A stretch of 64,000 nucleotides of DNA from Mycobacterium kubicae. Lineage in GTDB: Bacteria > Actinomycetota > Actinomycetes > Mycobacteriales > Mycobacteriaceae. The DNA lies in contig NZ_CP065047.1 in the NCBI RefSeq assembly GCF_015689175.1, positions 1,612,001-1,676,000 on the forward strand, in the 5' to 3' direction. Under the pieces are notes generated by a model. That model did no database searches and was not told where the DNA came from. It worked only from the letters and a program-made list of their open reading frames with translations. The translations under genes were made by a program, and so were the position numbers. Of the stretch, positions 43,579 to 52,020 are shown piece after piece. Positions within the stretch are counted from its first letter, which is position 1; each line of letters begins with the position of its first letter.

Positions 43579-45042
43579 CTAGGTGCCGCAGAAGGTGCGG
43601 TAGTTCCCGAAGTCTTCCGGAGCCGGGCTGGCGTAGCGATCAAGCCCTGGCCTTGCCGTATAGGGGTCGGTCACCGCTTCGAGAAGCCGTCCTAGCGGCT
43701 CCAACTCGCCTGCCGTCGCCGCGGTCAGCGCTTCCTCGACCAGATGGTTGCGCGGAATGTAGATCGGGTTCACCCGGTCCATCGATTCGGCGTCTGGCCC
43801 CAGCGCGCGCCACCGCGACAGCCAGGCGTCGAATCCGGCCAGGTCGATGAATAGCCCGCGGACAGGCTCGGTTTCGCCGCGGGCAGCGCGGCTGAGCTGT
43901 CGGAAGAACGAGGTGTAGTCGACATGGCTCTGCGCAAGCAGGGCCAGCAGTTCCTCGATCAGGGGCCCGACAACGCCGGCGTCGGCGTCGGTCCGCAGAC
44001 CCAACTTGGCCCGCATCCCGGAAGACCAGGTGCCCTGGTATTGACGGAATTCGCCGAACGCCTCCTGCGCCAGGGCAACTGCCTGATCGACATCGTCGGA
44101 GAACAGAGGGAGAAGCGTTTCGGCGAAGCGCGACAAGTTCCACGCCGCGATGGTGGGCTGGTTGCCGTAGGCGTAGCGGCCCCAGAAGTCGATTGAACTG
44201 AACACCGTGTCTGGGCTGTACGCCTCCATGAACGCGCACGGCCCGTAGTCGATCGTTTCACCCGAGATGGTCATGTTGTCGGTGTTCATCACCCCGTGGA
44301 CGAAACCGATCAGCATCCACTGGGCCACCAAAGACGCCTGGACGTCCACCACCCCTTTGAACAGCGCCACATAGGGATTGGCAGCCTCGGCGGCGCTGGG
44401 GTGGTGGCGCGCGATGGCATGATCGGCGAGGCGCTGCAACAGCCCGACATCGCCTGTGGCCGCGGCATATTGGAAGCTTCCGACCCGCAGGTGACTGCTC
44501 GCCACCCGGACCAGCACCGCGCCGGGCAACTGCCGCGCTTCCCGTTCGACTGGACGTCCGGTGCCCACTACGGCCAACGAGCGCGTCGTCGGAACGCCGA
44601 GCGCGTGCATCGCCTCACTGATGATGTATTCGCGCATCATCGGTCCGACGACCGCCAGACCATCGCCGCCGCGGGCAAAAGGCGTACGCCCGGAACCCTT
44701 GAGATGGATGTCGCGGACCCGTCCACGGGTATCGACCAGTTCACCCAGGAGCAGGGCGCGGCCGTCGCCCAGGCGCGGCACGAAGCCGCCGAATTGATGG
44801 CCGCTATAGGCCTGCGCCACGGGAGCCGCGCCGCTGGGAACCAAGTTGCCGGCCAGGAATTGCACGCCCTCGGGGCTGCGCAGCCAGCCGGCGTCGAGGC
44901 CGAGGTCCGCCGCCAGCGGCTCGTTCAGGACCAGCAGACGGGCCTCCGGCGGCACCTCGGCTTGCCAGCGGACAGCCATCTCCGGCAACTCGCGCGCGAA
45001 GCGGTCTTGCAGGCTGATGGTCATGTCCGGTGCGACGCTCAC
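43579..45042 (-). CDS. selO: Protein adenylyltransferase SelO
   Basis: SelO is a pseudokinase-fold enzyme that transfers AMP to Ser, Thr or Tyr of target proteins and acts in redox stress. The 487-residue product starts at GTG 45042 and has family motifs: [27 protein letters not shown] near residues 80-105, [49 protein letters not shown] near 112-160, [30 protein letters not shown] near 247-280, and the C-terminal NYRTFCGT with the conserved Cys that is selenocysteine in animals. All are present, so it looks intact. Divergent small genes lie downstream. Confidence 0.93.
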   Translation of the reverse strand: MSVAPDMTISLQDRFARELPEMAVRWQAEVPPEARLLVLNEPLAADLGLDAGWLRSPEGVQFLAGNLVPSGAAPVAQAYSGHQFGGFVPRLGDGRALLLGELVDTRGRVRDIHLKGSGRTPFARGGDGLAVVGPMMREYIISEAMHALGVPTTRSLAVVGTGRPVEREARQLPGAVLVRVASSHLRVGSFQYAAATGDVGLLQRLADHAIARHHPSAAEAANPYVALFKGVVDVQASLVAQWMLIGFVHGVMNTDNMTISGETIDYGPCAFMEAYSPDTVFSSIDFWGRYAYGNQPTIAAWNLSRFAETLLPLFSDDVDQAVALAQEAFGEFRQYQGTWSSGMRAKLGLRTDADAGVVGPLIEELLALLAQSHVDYTSFFRQLSRAARGETEPVRGLFIDLAGFDAWLSRWRALGPDAESMDRVNPIYIPRNHLVEEALTAATAGELEPLGRLLEAVTDPYTARPGLDRYASPAPEDFGNYRTFCGT

Positions 45043-45102
45043 TTCTCCCAGGCTACAAAGCCGCTGAAACCAACCAACCGGGCCCCGATTCGGGGACCGC
45101 CC

Positions 45103-45252
45103 TCAGCCATCGGCCGAGGGCAGCCCGTCCGGTGGTGGGGTGCCGTAAGCGGGATAAGCGGGGGGCGAAACTGTGCTGTCGTCGGCGGCTTGCTCGGTGG
45201 CCGAGTCGACAGCCTGCTGCTCGTCGGCTTGGCCGGGTTCCGGGCTGCTCAT
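45103..45252 (-). CDS. Very small acidic protein downstream of hemerythrin gene
   Basis: A 49-residue product (MSSPEPGQADEQQAVDSATE at the start, ending PPPDGLPSADG). It is below the usual size limit for gene finding. The case rests on a strong ribosome binding site, AGGAGG, seven bases before the ATG at 45252, and on the 8-base distance from the hemerythrin stop, indicating cotranscription. Composition is acidic, Ala/Pro-rich and disordered; no domain. Codon use is GC-rich. No function can be named; linkage to oxygen or nitric oxide sensing is inferred from the neighbour. Confidence 0.72.
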   Translation of the reverse strand: MSSPEPGQADEQQAVDSATEQAADDSTVSPPAYPAYGTPPPDGLPSADG

Positions 45253-45260
45253 CGATCCTC

Positions 45261-45827
45261 CTAGCTGAGGGCTGACTGAATCAGGTCACGGGCACGGTCG
45301 AGCATGGAAGCGAACGGCCCGACCGCGAAGTTGAGCTTCGCCGATTCCACGCCGGGGTGCGGTCGGGTCGGCGCGATGGCTTCGGCGGCCTTCACTGCGG
45401 TACCCATCCGCTTGAGGTCATCTTCGGTGAGTTCCTGCTGCAGCTTCGGGAACTCCTCGGTTTCCTCGTGTTCGGCGTGGGCCAGCACGGCGTCGCGGAA
45501 CTTGGTGAACTCGTCGACGAATTGCTGTGAGGTGATGTCGAGGTCTTCCAGTTTCGACAGCTGCTCTTTGGCGTCGTGCTCCTCTTGCAGCAGGGCGTCG
45601 GCGATCGATTCACCCTCGTCGTGCTCGCGGCGCAGCCGCGGGTGCACCACCATCTCCTCGGCCGTTTCGTGAACGGCAAGCAGTTGGCGCAATTCGGTGA
45701 ACGGCTTCTCGCGTGCTTGGGGATCCGAAGCGTGCAGCACCTCGTCGAACATGTCCTCGATGAGGTCGTGCTGAGCTTTCAGAAAGTCGACAACTTGGTC
45801 GGGTGTTTCCACAATCATGTCGGCCAC
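45261..45827 (-). CDS. Hemerythrin HHE-domain protein
   Basis: Product of 188 residues from the GTG at 45827; AGGAGGTGT sits six bases upstream, whereas the ATG at 45818 is too far from it. The HHE domain is visible in order: VVDFLKAQHDLIEDMFDEVL (His), LLAVHETAEEMVVHPRLRRE (His and Glu), LLQEEHDAKEQLSKLE, and AVLAHAEHEETEEFPKLQQ (His, Glu). These residues bind a di-iron centre that can take up O2 or NO. C-terminal residues about 145-188 are a helical tail. Mycobacterial hemerythrin-like proteins are linked to NO or peroxide resistance. The frame remains open upstream to 45938 but without a ribosome binding site. Confidence 0.92.
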   Translation of the reverse strand: MADMIVETPDQVVDFLKAQHDLIEDMFDEVLHASDPQAREKPFTELRQLLAVHETAEEMVVHPRLRREHDEGESIADALLQEEHDAKEQLSKLEDLDITSQQFVDEFTKFRDAVLAHAEHEETEEFPKLQQELTEDDLKRMGTAVKAAEAIAPTRPHPGVESAKLNFAVGPFASMLDRARDLIQSALS

Positions 45828-45965
45828 GCGGATACACCTCCTGTATGTAGTGGAGTTAAGGACGCGGGCTATGGGCTGTGCGCCGCTCGCCGCCGCATAC
45901 CCCGGTAACGGCCGACCAAAACGCTCGACGTCAGGCAAACACCGAGTGATCTGGGCCCTATTCAG

Positions 45966-46604
45966 TCAGAAGCCGGCGACCTGGTTCTTGTACTGCGGAC
46001 AGTAGGTGCGAACTGAGATACCGACATAGGCATTAGCGTTGCTGGCGAACTGTGGACTGCTGGATTGGAACGCCGAGACGACCTGCGGCACCGTCATCCC
46101 GAGCCGGATGTTCTCGCAGACCATCTTGCCGTTGTAAACCGCCGCGTCGGGGTTCGCGAACGCGATGCCGCGGTCGTTGAGGGCCTGGACGTAAGTGTTG
46201 TCCTGGTCGGCCGTGGACAGAATCGACGCGGGGTCAGCGGTCGGGGGTGCCGTCGTCGCCGGCGTCGTGGGCGCCTGCGTGGCCGTGGCAGGCTTATCAG
46301 CCGTCGGGGATTCCGACGACGTGAGCAGCCAACGGCCCAAGAAGATCAACCCGGCTACGCCGAGTCCGACCACCAGCAACAAGACGGCGTTGCGTACCGT
46401 CGTGCCCCAGGACTGGTAAACGGTTGCCGGCGCAGGCTCTTTCGGGTCGTCAGCCGGCTCCTCGGAGACAGCGAATCCGTCGCCGCTGGACCAGGCGAGT
46501 TCGACGGCGTCGGTGGGTGTCGCATTAGGCACAGCAACGGTCTCGCCAGCGTTGACGGCGGCCGTTTCGTCGGAGGGCGGGACCCGCTCGGCCATGACGG
46601 TCAT
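45966..46604 (-). CDS. DUF732 membrane-anchored protein
   Basis: Product of 212 residues from ATG 46604 (or 46595, three residues shorter). A cytoplasmic acidic N-terminus of about 60 residues is followed by one membrane helix (VRNAVLLLVVGLGVAGLIFLGRWLL, about residues 73-95), a Thr/Pro/Ala linker, and a C-terminal DUF732 domain: DNTYVQALNDRGIAFANPDAAVYNGKMVCENIRLGMT and the final RTYCPQYKNQVAGF, with two Cys (MVCEN and TYCPQ) that probably pair. DUF732 proteins are common, exported and of unknown role in mycobacteria. The patatin gene ends 41 bases upstream. Confidence 0.88.
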   Translation of the reverse strand: MTVMAERVPPSDETAAVNAGETVAVPNATPTDAVELAWSSGDGFAVSEEPADDPKEPAPATVYQSWGTTVRNAVLLLVVGLGVAGLIFLGRWLLTSSESPTADKPATATQAPTTPATTAPPTADPASILSTADQDNTYVQALNDRGIAFANPDAAVYNGKMVCENIRLGMTVPQVVSAFQSSSPQFASNANAYVGISVRTYCPQYKNQVAGF

Positions 46605-46645
46605 CGTAGTCACCGAGTGCGACATGCACCGCTTTGGGAGCGGTC

Positions 46646-48325
46646 TCAGGTCAACCGGCGGTTGCGCCACTGCCGTAAGCGACCGGTGGGCGCCTGGATC
46701 GCGGCCAGCACCGAACTCATCGAGGCCGCCACCGACTTGGCCAGCGGCCGCGGCTCGTCGGTCGGCGGACCGTCACCTTCCCACCACGTCGGTTGCAACA
46801 GCGCCGACGTCACCGGGATGGCGGCATCGACGCTGTCGTGTCCCCAACGGCACGCTCGGTCGATGGCCGCGGCCGATGGTGCCAAGTTGATCGGTGACAA
46901 GGTTGGGGCGAACCGGACCAGGTGGTCGGCGTAGGGCAGGTTGCGTCCCATTTGCAACTGAATGGCCTGCAGGATCGGTGCCAGCCACATATGTCGCGAA
47001 TCCCATTGCGGGTGAAAACAATCGAAGGCCAGATAACAGGCATTGCGGGTACCGAGCTTTCCTTCGCGGACCCGCTTCCACGCCAGCTCGACGGGAACGT
47101 TGCTGGCCGCGCCGCCGTCGACGAGCGCCGCCACCTCTTTCTCGGCACACAGGTCATCCAGGATCGGGATCATGCGCGCATCGTTGGTCTCGTGGTGCAG
47201 CACACCAGGTATCGCCGACGAGAACGACGCGGCGTCGACGACGTTGAAGTCGCGCGCCCGGTCGTCGGCGCCGACGATGATCGGCTTGACCACGCGCAGG
47301 TCGATGAAGGCGGAGACCTGCCACATGCGTGCCCCGACTCGCGGGCCGATGCCGATCGGGATGAGCGGCAGCGAGCGCAGCTGCAGCGCCGCCAGCTCGG
47401 GGCGGCGGAACCGGGACGGCAGGGCCGCATACGGCTGCCGTCGGACACCGGCGATGACGACATCGAACGGAACGGCCAAGTCCGACATCCGCATCTGTTC
47501 CCCGTCCTCGCGGCTGAACAGCGCCGCGGCGAACTGGTTGAACCGCAACGAGAACAGCCCGGCCATGCCGTGGCGGCGTCGCAACCGCTCCGGTCCGAGA
47601 ATCGCTCGATACGACACCGTCTTCGCCCAGGCGACGTACTCCTCGATCGGCACCGGTAACGCGCGAGACACCAAGCTGCCCAGGATCGAACCGAACGACG
47701 AGCCCATCATGTAGTCGGGCAGGTGGCCGGCTTCCAACAGCCGCTGCATGCCGCCGATGTAGACGAATCCGGCGCCTCCGCCCCCGCCGAGGATTGCGAC
47801 GAGCTTCTTGTATCCGACTTCGGCGTCCAGCTCCGCGGTCGAAAAGTCGCTGCCGTGGCGCTCGATGAGCACCCGGCGTTGATCCTCCTGTTCCGGCGCC
47901 AGGGTGACCAGCGCATCACGTGCCGCCGTCAACGCCTCGAGCGGATCGGGCTCCTCGCGTAGCGGCCGGTACAAAGCGTCGGTCACCCTGGATCGCCAGG
48001 GCGCGATTTCGGCGGCCACCGACACGTCGCCGCGCCCGCGGCTGCCGCTTGGACCGGCGGCTCCCGGCTCGAAGTCGCCGAGTCGCGCGAAATTCAGGAT
48101 GTAGCGCAGTCGGCGCAGTTGCTCTGCACTCAGCACGTCTGGAAGGGCCAGATGGTCACGGATCAACCGGCTTTCCATCTGCTGCAGCAGCAGCGCCGGC
48201 TCGGCTGGCGGCAGGTCGTCGGGGTCGAGGGAACCGCCTTCGTCTTCAACCTCTTCCATGATTTCGAGCCGCGCATTCCGGCGGCCTAGCCGGCGGCGGA
48301 CCGCGCCGGCGAACGGGATCTGCAT
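46646..48325 (-). CDS. Patatin-like phospholipase (Rv3091-like)
   Basis: Product of 559 residues (Rv3091 is 563 as recalled). ATG 48325 has GAGG eight bases before it, and the upstream gene ends 12 bases away. The N-terminal ~170 residues are acidic and helical. The patatin domain starts at VAILGGGGGAGFVYIGGMQRLLEAGHLP (oxyanion GGGGGAGF, about residue 178), with nucleophile Ser in MMGSSFGSILGSL (GxSxG) and the partner Asp in LVDGGAASNVPVELAW (DGG/A motif, about residue 400). FHPQWDSRHMWLAPILQAIQLQMGRN follows. The catalytic dyad is complete, so lipid acyl hydrolase activity is likely; lipid substrate unknown. No signal peptide. Confidence 0.93.
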   Translation of the reverse strand: MQIPFAGAVRRRLGRRNARLEIMEEVEDEGGSLDPDDLPPAEPALLLQQMESRLIRDHLALPDVLSAEQLRRLRYILNFARLGDFEPGAAGPSGSRGRGDVSVAAEIAPWRSRVTDALYRPLREEPDPLEALTAARDALVTLAPEQEDQRRVLIERHGSDFSTAELDAEVGYKKLVAILGGGGGAGFVYIGGMQRLLEAGHLPDYMMGSSFGSILGSLVSRALPVPIEEYVAWAKTVSYRAILGPERLRRRHGMAGLFSLRFNQFAAALFSREDGEQMRMSDLAVPFDVVIAGVRRQPYAALPSRFRRPELAALQLRSLPLIPIGIGPRVGARMWQVSAFIDLRVVKPIIVGADDRARDFNVVDAASFSSAIPGVLHHETNDARMIPILDDLCAEKEVAALVDGGAASNVPVELAWKRVREGKLGTRNACYLAFDCFHPQWDSRHMWLAPILQAIQLQMGRNLPYADHLVRFAPTLSPINLAPSAAAIDRACRWGHDSVDAAIPVTSALLQPTWWEGDGPPTDEPRPLAKSVAASMSSVLAAIQAPTGRLRQWRNRRLT

Positions 48326-48337
48326 CCGGCGCGACCT

Positions 48338-49225
48338 CTACCGCCCGGGTATCGGAATGGTGGGTAGCGCCGAACTGCCGGGCCAACACCCCAGCGGGCT
48401 GATGCCTTTGTTGATCGCGGCCGTAATGCAGTTCTGCACAACGACATTGGGGTCGTTGCTGATCGAGCGGGACAGGATTTCGTTGGCCTTCGCCTGCGCC
48501 TCGGCGGTGCGCTGCGCCTCGACCGCGATCGAGGTTTGGGCCCGCTGCTGGTTGAGCTGGTTGATCTTGTCCTCGGTGCCTTGGTCGTACTGGATGGTCG
48601 GTACGTTGACGTCGAAGATGTCGACTTGCCCGCCCACGTCCTTGCGCATGATGTCGGCTGCGCGCTTGGCGAGGTTGGGCAACGGTGAGACGTCGAGGTT
48701 CTGCGGGTCCAGCGGGTTGAAGGCGGCGAACACCTCGTTGAGTGCGACCGACAGGTTGCGTTCGATCAGGTTGACCCGCACATTGTCAAAAGTCTTGTAC
48801 TGCTGGAACAGTTCCGGCGCGGCGGGTTGTTTGAGCTGCCAGCGGATGCTGACGTCGGCCATGGCGGTGGACTGATTGCCGAGTCGAACAAGGATGCGCT
48901 GGTCGTTATTGCCGTCTTTGACGTACTTGTCGATTTGCACCGCCCCGTCCATCTGGTGCGTCATCTGCCAGGGCCACTTGCCATGGAAGCCGTTATTGAG
49001 GCTCACTCCGGTGGGCCGGCCGAAGGTGGTGACAATGGCAATCTGGCGTGTCCCGACGATGGTGAAGCAACCGAACAGGAAGGACAGCACCGCTAGCGCC
49101 AGCGCGGCGATGGTCACCGTCTTGCCGCGGCGACGTGTCTTGTCATTGTCGGTGAAAGCCCACGCCAAGGCCGCGCTTCCGGCGACGATCAAGCACAGGG
49201 TCAGCATCACGATCTGCCACGTCAT
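48338..49225 (-). CDS. SPFH/Band 7 membrane protein (Rv3090-like)
   Basis: Product of 295 residues, the length I recall for Rv3090, with AAGGAG about seven bases before ATG 49225. Two hydrophobic segments at the N-terminus (MTWQIVMLTLCLIVAGSAALAWAF and VTIAALALAVLSFLFGCFTIVG). The SPFH domain follows: TRQIAIVTTFGRPTGVSLNNGFHGKWPWQM, DVSIRWQLKQ, VRVNLIERNLSVALNEVFAAFN, then an Ala/Glu-rich helix (QRAQTSIAVEAQRTAEAQAKANEIL), typical of flotillin/prohibitin-like oligomers. C-terminus is Pro-rich. SPFH proteins organise membrane domains; pairing with a patatin is suggestive of a lipid-turnover complex. Confidence 0.9.
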   Translation of the reverse strand: MTWQIVMLTLCLIVAGSAALAWAFTDNDKTRRRGKTVTIAALALAVLSFLFGCFTIVGTRQIAIVTTFGRPTGVSLNNGFHGKWPWQMTHQMDGAVQIDKYVKDGNNDQRILVRLGNQSTAMADVSIRWQLKQPAAPELFQQYKTFDNVRVNLIERNLSVALNEVFAAFNPLDPQNLDVSPLPNLAKRAADIMRKDVGGQVDIFDVNVPTIQYDQGTEDKINQLNQQRAQTSIAVEAQRTAEAQAKANEILSRSISNDPNVVVQNCITAAINKGISPLGCWPGSSALPTIPIPGR

Positions 49226-49273
49226 CCCGTAACTCCTTCTGCAGGTGGTAGGGGAAGACTAGGCTGCGGTTTC

Positions 49274-49666
49274 ATGTCGATTGATCGCGCCGGGCTGATT
49301 GCGGGCAGCATCCGACTGGCCTCGGGCATCTCGTTCCTCGTCGACCCGCTGCGGGCCAACAAGTTGTGGGGGGACCCTGACGACCGAACGGCAACGGCGC
49401 AACTACTTTTGCGCTCTATGGGTTATCGCGACGCGCTGATCGGCGGGTTGCTCGCGGCCGCCGCGGTGCGGGGCAGAAACACTCGCGGCTGGTTCCTCGC
49501 CTCCGGTGGCGCCGACGCCGCTGACCTACTCGGCGGGATCAGCGTGCATGAGCAATTGAAGCCCGCGCAGCGGCTCATCGGCTTGGGCGGCGCGGCGCTC
49601 GGCATCGGTGTCGGCCTATGGGGTGCCGTGCGCCGGGCACCGCGCATCGAGGCGCCCGCGGATTGA
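49274..49666 (+). CDS. Small integral membrane protein (DUF4267-like)
   Basis: Product of 130 residues. Membrane segments at about 8-25 (LIAGSIRLASGISFLVDP), 52-70 and 95-115, with GDPDDRTATAQLLLRSMGYRDALIGGLLAAAAVRG and WFLASGGADAADLLGG. The R-x-x-G-x-R-D pattern and Asp-containing helix recall DUF4267 proteins. Role unknown. It is transcribed from a start 48 bases from the divergent SPFH gene and converges with the PPOX-like gene. Confidence 0.75.
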   Translation: MSIDRAGLIAGSIRLASGISFLVDPLRANKLWGDPDDRTATAQLLLRSMGYRDALIGGLLAAAAVRGRNTRGWFLASGGADAADLLGGISVHEQLKPAQRLIGLGGAALGIGVGLWGAVRRAPRIEAPAD

Positions 49667-49670
49667 CCGG

Positions 49671-50090
49671 TTACGTCCAGGGCCCGATGCCGCCGACCTT
49701 CTCGATGCGGATGCGGGTGAGGAATCCGGGCGGCGCGTTGTCCGGAGGAAACACGGTCGGGTCCGACAGCGTCTGGGCAAGCTCCTTCAACAGCTCCGGG
49801 GCGCCACCCTCGACGATCCGCGCGGTTCCGTAGACGGCGAGGTAGGGCCGCATCTCCGGGCCCGGGTCGTCCGTCGACACGATGGTGACGGCGACTCGGG
49901 GGTCGTTGCGCACGTTGCGGACCTTCTTGTGCTCGGCCAGGTGTGCGGTGACCAGTTCGTCCCCGTCCGGAGTCGACTGCAGCGCCACCCAGACCAGGCT
50001 GACCTGAGGGCTCCCGTCGGGATTGAGCGTGACCAGGGTGGCGTCGACACCCTTGCCGATGAAGTCGCGTGCGGCGTCGTTGAGTTTCAT
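49671..50090 (-). CDS. PPOX-class F420-dependent enzyme (split barrel)
   Basis: Product of 139 residues from ATG 50090. The split-barrel family Rv1155/F420-PPOX motifs are clear: LNDAARDFIGKGVDATLVTLNPDGSPQVSLVWVAL, DELVTAHLAEHKKVRNVRNDPRVAVTIV, and GPEMRPYLAVYGTARIVEGG. K in AEHKK and R in NVRNDPRV are the residues that hold F420 phosphate. The substrate may be a quinone, biliverdin-like or nitro compound. It lies 42 bases downstream of the P450 gene in the same direction and may be its reductive partner. Confidence 0.92.
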   Translation of the reverse strand: MKLNDAARDFIGKGVDATLVTLNPDGSPQVSLVWVALQSTPDGDELVTAHLAEHKKVRNVRNDPRVAVTIVSTDDPGPEMRPYLAVYGTARIVEGGAPELLKELAQTLSDPTVFPPDNAPPGFLTRIRIEKVGGIGPWT

Positions 50091-50132
50091 GCGATGTTCT
50101 ACCGCCGCGACGGGCGATTAATTCCCGCTGGG

Positions 50133-51347
50133 CTAGACCACGATGCGCAGCCGCTCCCAGCCGCGCACAGTTGAAGTCGGCGCCAGTTTCAGGCTGTCGT
50201 AGTCGACGTCCCAGTCCGGCCACCGGTTGAGCAATTCGTCGAGTGCGACCCTGCCCTCCAGTCGGGCCAGGTTCGCGCCCAGGCAATAGTGCACGCCCTT
50301 GCCGAACGTGAGGTGGGAGATGTTGTCACGGTGCAGGTTGAAGGTGTCAGGATCGTTGTACCGCAACGGGTCCCGGTTGGCGGCGCCGAACAGCAGCAGT
50401 ATCGCGCTGCCGGCGGGCACGGTGGTGCCATAGGCCTCGAAGTCGCGGATGGTGTAACGCGCGACATGTGGCCCGGTCGGTTCGAAGCGCAGCGTCTCGT
50501 CGACCGCGCGAGTCAGCAGTGAGCGGTCCTGCGCGACCTCGCGACGCTGGTGCGGATGTTCGGCGAGCACCTTGGCGAGCCAGCCGATCAGCCTGCCCGT
50601 GGTCTCGTTGCCGGCGCCGGCGACCACCTGCGTGTAGTGCAGAACCTCTTTGCGCGTCAGCTTTCTCGTCACACCGTTCTCGTCTTCGAACTCGACGTTG
50701 AGCAGTGCGGTCATCAGGTCGTCGGAGGGGTTCTTGGCCCGCCAGTCCACGTATTCGGCATAGATCCGGCCGTCGGCGATCGCGTCGGGGTCGGCCACCT
50801 TCATCGGTGTGCCCGGCTTGGTGCGCAGGTTCGCGTCGTTGGCGTCGCGCACACCGATCTGGTCGGCCTCGGGAATGCCCAGCAGCATGCCGATCACGCG
50901 CATGGGCATCATCGAGGCGAGTTCGGCGATGATGTCGAAACCGTCGGTGCCCACCAAGGGATCAAGGCACCTGACGCAGTAAGCGCGGATCTGGTCCTCG
51001 ATCGCCGCCATTCGTCGCGGCGTGAAGACTCGCGACATCACCCCACGCAGCATCGTGTGTGTCGGCGGATCCTCGAACATCATGACGCCGGGCGGCATGT
51101 CGAATTTCGACTGGACCAGTTCGAGAATGTCACTTCGGGTGTTGGAGAAGGTCTCCCAGTCCGAGAGCGCCTTCTCGACGTCCGCATGACGGGAGATCGC
51201 CCAGAAGTTATAGCGCTCGTTGTAATACAGCGGGGCCTCGTCGCGCAGGCGAGCGAAGGTGGGGTAAGGGTCTGCGGTGATGTTGACGTCGTACGGGTCG
51301 TAATAGACCTCGGTGTCAGCGACCTCGCCTGCAACTGGGCCGGGCAT
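50133..51347 (-). CDS. Cytochrome P450
   Basis: Product of 404 residues, GAGGAGG about five bases before ATG 51347. Motifs: PPGVMMFEDPPTHTMLRGVMSRVFTPRRM (near 92-120), the I-helix AGAGNETTGRLIGWLAKVLAEHP (near 235-255), ExxR in VDETLRFEPT, and heme-binding FGKGVHYCLGANLARLEGR with Cys355. The acid-alcohol pair of the I-helix reads GNETT, i.e. Glu-Thr. These fit an active bacterial soluble P450 resembling the CYP125/142/51-type mycobacterial enzymes; substrate unassigned. Regulation by the divergent TetR through the twin operators is likely. Electron partners such as FprA are encoded in this window. Confidence 0.94.
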   Translation of the reverse strand: MPGPVAGEVADTEVYYDPYDVNITADPYPTFARLRDEAPLYYNERYNFWAISRHADVEKALSDWETFSNTRSDILELVQSKFDMPPGVMMFEDPPTHTMLRGVMSRVFTPRRMAAIEDQIRAYCVRCLDPLVGTDGFDIIAELASMMPMRVIGMLLGIPEADQIGVRDANDANLRTKPGTPMKVADPDAIADGRIYAEYVDWRAKNPSDDLMTALLNVEFEDENGVTRKLTRKEVLHYTQVVAGAGNETTGRLIGWLAKVLAEHPHQRREVAQDRSLLTRAVDETLRFEPTGPHVARYTIRDFEAYGTTVPAGSAILLLFGAANRDPLRYNDPDTFNLHRDNISHLTFGKGVHYCLGANLARLEGRVALDELLNRWPDWDVDYDSLKLAPTSTVRGWERLRIVV

Positions 51348-51363
51348 CGGTCCTCCTCGTTGA

Positions 51364-51399
51364 GTAACCTCGTTACACCGAGTACGGTAACTGTGTTAC
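51364..51399. promoter_or_regulatory. Twin TetR-type operators
   Basis: GTAAC-CTC-GTTAC (51364-51376) and GTAAC-TGT-GTTAC (51387-51399) are two perfect 5-bp inverted repeats with the same 3-base spacer, 23 bases apart (start to start). They lie in the 73-base gap between the P450 and TetR starts, and so can repress both promoters. Confidence 0.7.
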
Positions 51400-51420
51400 T
51401 CCCCGAGGGCAAGGTTTCGT

Positions 51421-52020
51421 GTGGTCAGCGCTGAAGTGATGTCTGGTGAGCCGGATCGCCCTGTCGGCCGCACCTTGGACCCCCTTCTGGCAGTCGTCGT
51501 CGAGATACTCGAGACCGAGGGTTACGACGCGGTGCAGTTGCGGGAGGTCGCCAGGCGCGCGCGCACGTCGCTGGCTACCATCTACAAGCGGTATCCGACT
51601 CGGGACGCGTTGATTTCGGCCGCACTGGAAAGCTGGATGGAGCAGAACCGATATGCCGGGTTGGCCACGCAGACACCGACTCCCGGGGAATCGATCTACG
51701 ACGGGCTGATGCGGGTGTTCCGGACCATCTTCGAACCGTGGGAGCGGCATCCGGACATGTTGCGGGCGTACTACCGGGCGCGGTCGGCCCCGGGCGGCCA
51801 GCGGCTGGTGAGTCGGGGGCTGGATGCGGTGCTGCCCGCCACCATGGCGGTGTTGGAGGGAGCCGACGCCGACCTGATCGAGGATTTGCCGCCGATCGTG
51901 TCCAACCTCGCCTACGGTCTGGTGGCCCGCTTCTCGGCCGGCGAGATTCCGATCACCGACATCCTGCCGACGCTGGATCGCGCGTTGTTCCGGCTGACGG
52001 TCAACGCGGGGAGAGGATGA
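51421..52020 (+). CDS. TetR-family transcriptional regulator
   Basis: Product of 199 residues from GTG 51421 with AAGG six bases upstream. N-terminal DNA-binding domain: RTLDPLLAVVVEILETEGYDAVQLREVARRARTSLATIYKRYPTRDALISAALESWM (residues about 17-72), the standard helix-turn-helix. The C-terminal ligand domain is helical (YDGLMRVFRTIFEPWERHPDMLRAYYRAR, near 98-126). It is divergent from the P450 and most likely represses it and itself through the GTAACNNNGTTAC repeats. Ligand unknown; KstR-like sterol regulators are a comparison. It overlaps the downstream convergent gene by 20 bases. Confidence 0.93.
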   Translation: MVSAEVMSGEPDRPVGRTLDPLLAVVVEILETEGYDAVQLREVARRARTSLATIYKRYPTRDALISAALESWMEQNRYAGLATQTPTPGESIYDGLMRVFRTIFEPWERHPDMLRAYYRARSAPGGQRLVSRGLDAVLPATMAVLEGADADLIEDLPPIVSNLAYGLVARFSAGEIPITDILPTLDRALFRLTVNAGRG

